DNA of 15,270 nt from Candidatus Saccharibacteria bacterium UBA949 (GTDB taxonomy: Bacteria > Patescibacteriota > Saccharimonadia > Saccharimonadales > Saccharimonadaceae). Shown piece by piece: positions 6,086-11,821 of the stretch. The translations under genes were made by a program, and so were the position numbers. The notes below the pieces were generated by a model, which did no database searches, had not been told where the DNA came from, and saw only the letters and a list, made by a program, of their open reading frames with translations. The stretch's first letter is position 1, and every line of letters begins with the position of its first letter. The stretch is taken from contig DBCV01000010.1 of NCBI GenBank assembly GCA_002293245.1, forward strand, positions 248-15,517, in the 5' to 3' direction.

Positions 6086-7693
6086 CTACAAGTTGGCAAG
6101 ATCGCCTTCTTGTTCGACAACCTTGCGACTGTTCACTAGTGGCTCCATTGCAGCGCGCACCTCTTGACGCTTATAATCCTCTTGGCCGCGCGCCGCCATA
6201 TGTTCATCGTATTCGTCTTGGCTAACGCCACCGAGTTCGGCGAGTATGGCCAGCGCTAAATCAATAATCCGCGCGGGGTCTCGGAGTGTCAGGATCTGGC
6301 TCCGCGGAACAACACTGGCAAACTGGTTCAAGACGGTTTCTTTCTTGTAGCCGTCGTATTTCTTAGCCGGGTTGATTGTCGGCCGCTTGTCCGGGTCGTA
6401 GTCAAATTCGAACAGTGGGATATCCCTACCAACTCCACTGATGTCGCCATCAAAAGTCTCAATTTTGCCATTAACGTCGCACTCAGCCTTGAAATGAATC
6501 TGCTTAGGACTGGATTCGTTGTAGTAATTATAAAGGTTTACAAAGAATCTGTAATGCCCCTTCATCGCCTCACCTTTCGGCCAGCGAATATTTTCAACAG
6601 GTTTTTTTGACTTCTCGTCTAATCCATTAGCATCAACATCCAGCTCGCCGCCGCAGTACCTTCTTGCGTTGCGCGGATAGTATATATGGCTACCATCGGG
6701 GCAGATGCAGTGTAGGTCTAGGTCGTCAAAACTATTCCACATAAGTGAGCAACGGATGTCCACATTCTCGAACATGCCGCCCGCAGCCCGCAATCGCTTT
6801 TCGATCTCCTTATCAATGCCGGCTTTATGTTCCTCCCATTCCGTCTCAAGATAGACGGGGAATACATGGTATTTCTCTTGCAACATCTGCCAAACTTCGG
6901 CTGAATCCATATCCTTGGCTAAGTGAATCCCTAGGTATTTTTCCGCCTGTTCCTTAGAAACCTTCGGGTAAAACCCCTCGTCAACGAGCATGATAAAAAT
7001 ACCCTTCTGACCCCGCTTATCGTAGCAGTCCAATTTGCTTTTCATGGCGTAGAGCAAGGCAGCCAGCTCGTATGATTCTTGGCCCGTGCCGCCTCCGCCA
7101 CCCTCTACCACAAATTTGGCCAGAATCTCATCCAGCCGTTCGTCGGACTCAAAATGCCCGGCTTGGATTGGTATCTCGTCGCAAGTTGCATCACCAACTA
7201 AACACAGACTAACGCTAATGCGTCCCACATAGCCTTGCGCCTTGGCTTCGCCGCAAAACATCACAATTTTCTTAAAGATGATATTACGGTCGTATTGGCG
7301 CGAATCTGTGCCGTCGATCATGAATACTATGGACAGTACATCCGCTGGCGGATTTTCTTCATCGCCCGCAAAGTCGCACGATTCATACCAGCGCGCCCCA
7401 TCCTTGAACTTCATGGTTCCCGGTATTGATCGTTTCTTTTGGTTGTATTGCAGGGAACCAGTTATCACGGTTTTTAGCGGATTAACCAGGTCGGCAATCC
7501 GGCGTTTTTCGCTCTTCGAGTTGCTCTCCGCACCATCAGCATCGTCCATACCGGCGCGAGCTTGGGCGCGAAAATAATCTTCAAGCCCCCGGCTCATTTC
7601 GGTTGCGGATGGCCTATTGCCTCTCCGTGAATTCGTGTAGTGATCATTGTCCCCGGAATAATCGCGGGTATAATCTCCACCGCTGTTCGACAT
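6086..7693 (-). CDS. vWA-domain protein fused to a DUF2135/YfaP-like domain
   Basis: vWA domains bind protein partners through a metal site (MIDAS). In this 535-residue protein, residues 1-80 are hydrophilic and disordered-looking. The vWA-like domain covers about 118-300: IVFMIDGTDSRQ (Asp127, Thr129, Ser131 as DxTxS), GGGGGTGQES (Thr203) and IMLVDEGF (Asp238) supply the MIDAS positions. Residues about 312-430 match the DUF2135/YfaP pattern: LMWNSFDDLDLHCICPDG, GGELDVDANG, ENIRWP and KGHYRFFVNLYNYY. The C-terminal part is helical and charged. No signal peptide or membrane segment is seen, so it is cytosolic. ATG at 7693 follows AAAGGAG. It sits between the kinase-fold gene and the pyruvate-kinase-like gene. 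Pairing of a vWA protein with a protein kinase recalls TerY-type triads; this link is inference. Confidence 0.82.
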   Translation of the reverse strand: MSNSGGDYTRDYSGDNDHYTNSRRGNRPSATEMSRGLEDYFRAQARAGMDDADGAESNSKSEKRRIADLVNPLKTVITGSLQYNQKKRSIPGTMKFKDGARWYESCDFAGDEENPPADVLSIVFMIDGTDSRQYDRNIIFKKIVMFCGEAKAQGYVGRISVSLCLVGDATCDEIPIQAGHFESDERLDEILAKFVVEGGGGGTGQESYELAALLYAMKSKLDCYDKRGQKGIFIMLVDEGFYPKVSKEQAEKYLGIHLAKDMDSAEVWQMLQEKYHVFPVYLETEWEEHKAGIDKEIEKRLRAAGGMFENVDIRCSLMWNSFDDLDLHCICPDGSHIYYPRNARRYCGGELDVDANGLDEKSKKPVENIRWPKGEAMKGHYRFFVNLYNYYNESSPKQIHFKAECDVNGKIETFDGDISGVGRDIPLFEFDYDPDKRPTINPAKKYDGYKKETVLNQFASVVPRSQILTLRDPARIIDLALAILAELGGVSQDEYDEHMAARGQEDYKRQEVRAAMEPLVNSRKVVEQEGDLANL

Positions 7694-7721
7694 CCAAATC
7701 TACTCCTTTCAGATTCTTGAA

Positions 7722-8831
7722 TTAGAATTGCTGATATGTTCTGCTACCAAAAAGCTGTTTCCTAATCTCCCAGATGCGCTCGAAAAGATAGCCCGGTTCG
7801 GGCCGTTGCGCGGGGCTCTCCATGACCATGCTTAGAATCACTTGCCGAACCTCTTTTTCTAGTGATTCGGGCACAAAGTTTGTACTCGGGTCACCTCCCG
7901 CAAGATAAATCACACTCTTGCCCAGTGAGTAAACGTCGGATGCGCACATGGCCGGGCAGTTAGGGTTAAACAGTTCCGGCGCCGAGTAAGCGCCCAAAGG
8001 CGCAGGCTTAACCGCCTCGCCGACTTTCGAGCTATACTGCCAATCCACCATCCTGACGCAGTGATAATCTGCATCAATAATCAAGTGGCTCGGCTTGATA
8101 TTGCCATGCGCCACGCCACGCCGACAGCAATGCTCCAGGGTTGAAAGCACTCTTTGCATTATCCATGCCAGATGCTCTCCATTCACGCCAGCTTGCCAAC
8201 GCTTACGCAACCTAGTTCGCACAAAATCCAGCCCGGGGCAATATCTGATGATATTCACCTGGGCGCTTTGGCTCATGCCCGGAGCCCTGTGGTAGAACTC
8301 AGTAATAATCTGCGGCAAGTAGCGCATATTCGGGTCTTCCGGCTCGGCCAGCAGTTTCTTCAACACTACCGCTTCGTCAGCTAGCAGTCGCGAGTTCCTG
8401 TGCAGCAATTCCGGCGAACTGCCGTTGGCAATCCGCACGATGATTCGCATATTCTCGCCAGGTTTCTCGTCATTCGGCATCCAGCCCCGGTAAGTCCTAC
8501 AAACCTCACTATCGGAAATCATCCGGATCAGGGTAAATGCTTGGTCTTTAGAGGGTCGCAGCACTACCGTTGGCAATGGCTTTCGTTCGCCATACGTGCC
8601 GTTCGATACCGCTTCTTGGGCTCGGGTGAAGTGTTTCTCTAAGGCTGCCCGCAACATTTCTGCCAACTTTCGGTGTTCGGCAGAGGCTTGCGCCAGTTCG
8701 GCGGCGGTCAGCGGCGAACACATCGACTGGTATTGACCCTCCGCCGCATCCGGCTCATCGCCGAACAAGTCTTCGCAGCACTTTGCCTGGTTCAGCTGGT
8801 ACTCCAGCTCTAATAGATTTTCCAGCGCCAT
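7722..8831 (-). CDS. Ser/Thr protein-kinase-fold protein, probably a pseudokinase
   Basis: The 369-residue protein has an N-terminal helical region (1-95) and a kinase domain (about 97-360). Visible motifs: a helix-C-like ADEAVVLKK (Glu153), VAHGNIKPSHLII (240-252, catalytic loop), VDWQ (Asp263, in place of DFG), GAYSAPEL (APE 284-286), SDVYSLGKS (298-306) and RPEPG near the end. Departures from an active kinase: no glycine-rich loop is visible before strand 3, the VAIK lysine position reads VRIA (Arg133), and the catalytic-base Asp of HRD is Asn244. It may bind nucleotide or act as a scaffold instead of phosphorylating. ATG at 8831 follows AAAGGAGATG; the upstream gene ends 7 bases before it. 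No membrane segment or sensor domain is seen. Weak activity through other residues remains possible. Confidence 0.85.
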   Translation of the reverse strand: MALENLLELEYQLNQAKCCEDLFGDEPDAAEGQYQSMCSPLTAAELAQASAEHRKLAEMLRAALEKHFTRAQEAVSNGTYGERKPLPTVVLRPSKDQAFTLIRMISDSEVCRTYRGWMPNDEKPGENMRIIVRIANGSSPELLHRNSRLLADEAVVLKKLLAEPEDPNMRYLPQIITEFYHRAPGMSQSAQVNIIRYCPGLDFVRTRLRKRWQAGVNGEHLAWIMQRVLSTLEHCCRRGVAHGNIKPSHLIIDADYHCVRMVDWQYSSKVGEAVKPAPLGAYSAPELFNPNCPAMCASDVYSLGKSVIYLAGGDPSTNFVPESLEKEVRQVILSMVMESPAQRPEPGYLFERIWEIRKQLFGSRTYQQF

Positions 8832-8838
8832 AGTGCCT

Positions 8839-9480
8839 TCATCTCCTTTCAGAATTCGCGGTAATTACCATATCGGCCAGCGCTTGCTGCGACGACACCA
8901 AATCTTTCGCTGCATCCATCGCGCGGCTGGCCACGTAGTCAATGACTTCCGGATTGATGTCCGGCATGTTTTCGCAGTCGCGCCGAATCCGGCGGTCAAA
9001 ACAGATATTCAGGTTCGTGTCGAGATAGATCTTGTAGACCGCAGGGAACTGCTCTCTAAGTTCTTGAATAGCATACAATCCTTCGACCACATAGTAATCA
9101 TGGTCTCCCGAAACCGGACTGTAGTTTGTACTGCGCCGATTCTTGGAGATGTTATAAGTCGGCACTTTCACATCCACTCGTTTATAAATCAGTGCCCGTA
9201 GGTCGTCCCTCAACTCACCCCAATGGCAAGCCTCCGGCACGTCGTAGCGCGGGTACTTGCCGCCAACGGGTGGCAAAACAGGGTCGTCAACATCGCGGTA
9301 GTAGTCGTCAGTGGAAATCATCTCTGCGCTCGGCAGGCTACGGGCCAGCCAGCGCGCAAAAGTGGTTTTGCCGGAACAAGTCGGACCAGCAATCAACACC
9401 AGTGCAGGTCGCGCCAGTGCCAATAGCGGCTCCAGAATTGCCCGGTGGTTAAACTGCGTGAAATCGAATTTCGGCTGCAT
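8839..9480 (-). CDS. Uridine kinase / phosphoribulokinase-family P-loop kinase
   Basis: The family phosphorylates nucleosides or other small hydroxyl compounds with ATP. The 213-residue protein has a Walker A loop GPTCSGKTT (32-40), STDDYYRD (56-63) for the uridine-kinase DxFY region, VPTYNIS (106-112) for the YDF-type segment, VVEGLYAI (131-138) and a lid-like FDRRIRRD (161-168). I chose ATG at 9480 (GAGAGG nine bases upstream) over an in-frame GTG at 9519, because the predicted transcription start lies near 9524 and would leave no ribosome site for the GTG. It is the first gene of the five-gene operon. Nucleoside (uridine or analogue) phosphorylation is the best guess; the true acceptor is unknown. 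Confidence 0.85.
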   Translation of the reverse strand: MQPKFDFTQFNHRAILEPLLALARPALVLIAGPTCSGKTTFARWLARSLPSAEMISTDDYYRDVDDPVLPPVGGKYPRYDVPEACHWGELRDDLRALIYKRVDVKVPTYNISKNRRSTNYSPVSGDHDYYVVEGLYAIQELREQFPAVYKIYLDTNLNICFDRRIRRDCENMPDINPEVIDYVASRAMDAAKDLVSSQQALADMVITANSERR

Positions 9481-9497
9481 TGCAATGCACCTCTCTT

Positions 9498-9509
9498 CCA
9501 AATTGTTAA
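9498..9509 (-). promoter_or_regulatory. Leader box TTAACAATTTGG in front of the minus-strand operon
   Basis: Read on the minus strand, the 12 bases are identical to the first 12 bases of the box at 9641-9657 in the divergent transcript, and match 10 of 12 at 11280-11291. It lies between the predicted transcription start (about 9524) and the ribosome site, so it would be in the 5' untranslated RNA. Confidence 0.5.
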
Positions 9510-9530
9510 ATTTCACCACCCTATACCCAG

Positions 9531-9559
9531 ATTAAATCACAAAATGTGAAAAAAAGCAA
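9531..9559 (-). promoter_or_regulatory. Promoter of the five-gene minus-strand operon
   Basis: On the minus strand: TTGCTT (9559-9554), 17-base spacer, TTTAAT (9536-9531). It is back to back with the plus-strand promoter at 9568, with only eight bases between the two -35 boxes. Confidence 0.6.
9537..9549. promoter_or_regulatory. Operator-like inverted repeat inside the operon promoter
   Basis: TCACA-AAA-TGTGA is a perfect 5+3+5 palindrome that lies wholly in the spacer of the minus-strand promoter, a usual position for a repressor site. No regulator gene is identified in the window. Confidence 0.4.
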
Positions 9560-9567
9560 TTTGGCGC

Positions 9568-9596
9568 TTGACATTTGCGTTGAAGTATGATATTTT
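9568..9596 (+). promoter_or_regulatory. Promoter of the 428-residue SAM-like protein gene
   Basis: TTGACA (9568-9573), 17-base spacer, TATTTT (9591-9596). The -10 is weak, but spacing and flanking bases align with the strong promoter at 11210-11238 (both have GnTGATAT across the -10), which supports it. TATGAT at 9586 is a better hexamer but is too close to the -35. Confidence 0.65.
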
Positions 9597-9607
9597 CCTT
9601 AGTGAGG

Positions 9608-9657
9608 GATAGCGATTTTTTCGTTGTCCAGTATCATTTATTAACAATTTGGCAACA
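9608..9657 (+). promoter_or_regulatory. Structured leader element, copy 1 (hairpin plus conserved box)
   Basis: GATAGCGA (9608-9615) and TCGTTGTC (9621-9628) form an 8-bp RNA stem around UUUUU, with two G-U wobbles, so it is a better dyad in RNA than in DNA. Twelve bases later comes TTAACAATTTGGCAACA (9641-9657). The same order and near-identical spacing recur at 11249-11296. Confidence 0.6.
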
Positions 9658-9757
9658 ACGTCATCGCTGCTATCGATCTAATCAACCTTGAAGGCCACTT
9701 ATACGGGTTTTTACGAAACCCTGGTCTCGGTTGTTAGCTACAAGACACCTGCCGCCC

Positions 9758-9828
9758 GTCCGATAATTCAGACCAATCCGACCATCGGACCGACCGGGCA
9801 AGGCCCAAGCTTTGACGAAGCCTTGGCC
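9758..9828 (+). promoter_or_regulatory. Long leader segment with competing stems
   Basis: The leader from 9604 to 9853 holds no convincing gene. GTCCGAT (9758-9764) can pair with ATCGGAC (9784-9790), while TCCGA (9777-9781) can pair with part of the same target (9785-9789), so the two stems exclude each other. A further imperfect stem lies at 9802-9828 (GGCCCAAG...CTTGGCC), 12 bases before the ribosome-site region. It is not followed by a T run, so it is not a terminator. Confidence 0.3.
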
Positions 9829-9853
9829 GAAAAATCAAAAGGAGGACACCAAG

Positions 9854-11140
9854 ATGTCAGAACAGAATCCCACCACAACTACTGCAGTAGCTGCGAAGCC
9901 GAAAGCTCCCAATAAGCGTAAATCTGCCGCAGCCCCTGCCGCGATACCCCCCGTGGAACCCGAAACCATCACTGCCGCCCCCGCAATTCCCGCGGACGAC
10001 GAAGTCGCCGTGGCACTCGCCGAAGTCGGCATCACCGACCCGAAAATCGTCGCTGCCGTAAGGAGTATCGGCATAAACACTGCCGCTGATTTTGCGTTTG
10101 CCGACAAGGAGGACTTTCTCAAACTGGGTATTCTGCCCGTCGCGGCTAACAAACTCATTAGGTCGGCTGGTTCTCCTACTGTATCATCGGCGCCAGTAGC
10201 TCCGCCTCAGCCATTTTTCGGAGTAAACCCCGGTGCCACTCAGCTTGAACGACCTTCGCTGCTCCCCACGGTAAGGGAGTACTCTACATCGTGGCTGGGC
10301 AAGCTCAGGGCGTCCGGCAATGTCAAATTCACGCCGAGCTTAGTGCTACCAGTATGCCGTGCTTTGGCAGTCGAGCGTTGCGGCATTGATTACTTCGGAA
10401 TTCCGAAAAAGATTGTGGCGGCCATGGAAGCTTTTGCGGATGAGTATGCTGAGTCTGTACCCGACGAGTTCTACGAACTCGAAGACAAAGTACTGGAGCG
10501 CGATTATTCCGAGATAGCGCGCATTTTCAAGGGGTACAGGGCGACCCGGCATGCGAGTCCGAAAAGACGAAAGAAGGTTCTCGAGATTCTTAATAACCAC
10601 GTTTGGCCGTCCTTAAACGACTACTTCAAACGTCTTGAGGACTGGTATCAGAGGTACGACGCGGCCAGGAATAATGTTTCCCGTCTGCTCGGCGGGCGTT
10701 CTGGAGTTTTGCCGTCCACCAATGATCTCGAGGATTATAATGCGACAGTGGTTGATGCGTTTAATAAGGTTTTTGCCGGTGTCGGCAAAGCCACATCCGC
10801 CACGATCGCGCTTGAGGCGGAACAGATTGATGGAGCCTTGAGTATCCCGAATCTCCATCAAATGATTGGAGCGCCCTCTTTTGAACACATGATTACCAGA
10901 CTCGGCATCGAGGTCGCGCCCACTCTTAACCGATATGTTGAAGGCCTCGCCCAGTTCGCGCTGGCTATTGTGAAAGCATGCGATATCCCGGCAGGTCAGT
11001 CAAAATATGACTACTACGAAGACCTCTACATGCTTAGCGTCGATATCAAGCCTTTCCTGGACGGTGGCGGTAGGGGTGAGAGCCGTGTAGGCAGCTCTTC
11101 CAACCCCACCAGCCTGACCGGCGACCATATTGATTTGTAA
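9854..11140 (+). CDS. Unrecognised 428-residue protein with an N-terminal SAM-like helical domain
   Basis: I do not recognise the full protein. Residues 1-48 are a low-complexity Ala/Pro/Lys/Thr tail. Residues about 49-104 (VAVALAEVGITDPKIV, then SIGINTAADFAFADKEDF and LKLGILPVAANKLIRS) have the helix pattern of a SAM or helix-hairpin-helix-like bundle, which often mediates self-association. After a Pro/Ser linker, residues about 130-400 are mostly helical, with a basic patch near 229-240 (ATRHASPKRRKK) and aromatic-rich segments (WPSLNDYFKRLEDWYQRYD). The last 25 residues are Gly/Ser-rich. No membrane segment or signal peptide. ATG at 9854 follows AAAAGGAGGA; an upstream in-frame start at 9812 has no ribosome site. 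It has its own promoter and terminator and is divergent from the kinase operon, with which it shares a leader box. Confidence 0.85.
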   Translation: MSEQNPTTTTAVAAKPKAPNKRKSAAAPAAIPPVEPETITAAPAIPADDEVAVALAEVGITDPKIVAAVRSIGINTAADFAFADKEDFLKLGILPVAANKLIRSAGSPTVSSAPVAPPQPFFGVNPGATQLERPSLLPTVREYSTSWLGKLRASGNVKFTPSLVLPVCRALAVERCGIDYFGIPKKIVAAMEAFADEYAESVPDEFYELEDKVLERDYSEIARIFKGYRATRHASPKRRKKVLEILNNHVWPSLNDYFKRLEDWYQRYDAARNNVSRLLGGRSGVLPSTNDLEDYNATVVDAFNKVFAGVGKATSATIALEAEQIDGALSIPNLHQMIGAPSFEHMITRLGIEVAPTLNRYVEGLAQFALAIVKACDIPAGQSKYDYYEDLYMLSVDIKPFLDGGGRGESRVGSSSNPTSLTGDHIDL

Positions 11141-11163
11141 CCCCCGCACCTTAACCGAAACGT

Positions 11164-11186
11164 CCCCGGAGCAATCCGGGGGTTTT
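11164..11186 (+). terminator. Intrinsic terminator after the 428-residue gene
   Basis: CCCCGGA (11164-11170) pairs with TCCGGGG (11175-11181) around GCAA, followed by GTTTT. Confidence 0.88.
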
Positions 11187-11209
11187 CTAGTACTATTCAC
11201 GGGCGTTAT

Positions 11210-11238
11210 TTGACTTTTGGCGTTCGGTGTGATATAGT
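11210..11238 (+). promoter_or_regulatory. Promoter of the small frameshifted gene
   Basis: TTGACT (11210-11215), 17-base spacer, TATAGT (11233-11238). Aligns base for base in layout with the promoter at 9568-9596. Confidence 0.8.
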
Positions 11239-11248
11239 CAACAGGAGA

Positions 11249-11296
11249 GATGGCGACTTTTTCGCCGTCTTGTAATAGCTTAACAATCGGGCAACA
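11249..11296 (+). promoter_or_regulatory. Structured leader element, copy 2 (hairpin plus conserved box)
   Basis: GATGGCGA (11249-11256) and TCGCCGTC (11262-11269) form an 8-bp stem around CUUUU. Compared with copy 1, pair 4 changes from A-U to G-C on both sides (compensatory) and pair 5 from G-U to G-C. The box TTAACAATCGGGCAACA (11280-11296) matches copy 1 at 15 of 17 bases. Confidence 0.65.
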
Positions 11297-11326
11297 CAAA
11301 AAATGACAGATGCGGAGGGAAAAATG

Positions 11327-11618
11327 ATGTCGGAAACTGATTTCAAAGACCTGACGGTCGAGACTGGCACTGGCTTGTGCAAAATCGGCAAAAAGCTTAA
11401 AAGGCGAACAGCAGAGGACCCTTACGAACTATACCTGTGCGAAGAGGGTGGAGCGGTTCTTTGGAGCCGTTCCGGTTATCGAGCGGCTGCCAATCAATCC
11501 CGAGTTGTCGCCGAAGGAGCTTAGCAAAACCATCGCCTCTATTGTTAGCGACAAGGCGCGCATTCCGGTCCGGATGGTATCCATCGGGCCAACCGAGCGA
11601 GACAAGATCTTGCTCTAG
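11327..11618 (+). pseudogene. Small unrecognised gene, apparently frameshifted by one extra G
   Basis: As it stands, ATG at 11327 (GGAGGG seven bases upstream; a second ATG at 11324 is too close) opens a 65-residue frame that stops at 11524, leaving 115 bases before the terminator. The frame one base ahead is open up to TAG at 11616-11618, just before the terminator, and reads like protein (VERFFGAVPVIERL, SKTIASIVSDKARIPV). Removing one G from the GGG at 11446-11448 joins them into a 96-residue protein: ...DPYELYLCEE then VERFFGAVPVIERL... to ...TERDKILL. I favour a single-base insertion or an assembly error; a translational shift is less likely. The family is unknown. It has its own promoter, shared leader element and terminator. 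Confidence 0.5.
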
Positions 11619-11639
11619 ATTTGCACATTAACGACAAAT

Positions 11640-11665
11640 CCCCCGGAAGCGTTTCCGGGGGTTTT
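11640..11665 (+). terminator. Intrinsic terminator after the small frameshifted gene
   Basis: CCCCCGGAA (11640-11648) pairs perfectly with TTCCGGGGG (11653-11661), 9 bp, loop GCGT, followed by TTTT. Confidence 0.9.
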
Positions 11666-11692
11666 AAACGCTAAAATCTCAAATGCATATAG

Positions 11693-11721
11693 TTGACTAA
11701 AAAACAAATATCTGCTACCAT
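11693..11721 (+). promoter_or_regulatory. Promoter of the 516-residue protein gene
   Basis: TTGACT (11693-11698), 17-base spacer, TACCAT (11716-11721). The leader that follows has neither the hairpin nor the TTAACAAT box seen at the two other plus-strand genes. Confidence 0.6.
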
Positions 11722-11767
11722 TAAAAGCAAGATGGGCGCAATTTACTTTTATAAGAGAGGATGTGCT

Positions 11768-11821
11768 ATGAAAAATGGCAAACACAACCGAGTCGCTCCA
11801 GGAGAAATTAACCCGGCTTAG
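11768..11821 (+). other. Possible 17-codon upstream reading frame overlapping the next start
   Basis: ATG at 11768 sits seven bases after GAGAGG, the ideal distance, while the ATG of the 516-residue frame (11775) is 14 bases away. The 11768 frame stops at 11819-11821. Either ribosomes start here and re-initiate, or one A too many in the A5 run at 11771-11775 has split the start: with one A fewer, ATGAAAATGGCAAAC joins the long frame. Confidence 0.3.

Noticed and set aside
9519..9519. GTG start for the PRK-like gene, adding 13 residues
   Set aside because: It lies about five bases after the predicted transcription start and has no ribosome site; ATG at 9480 has GAGAGG.
9688..9915. Open frame of 75 codons in the leader of the 428-residue gene, which could be a leader peptide
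   Set aside because: It starts with TTG, has no ribosome site, and runs in another frame into the start of the real gene.
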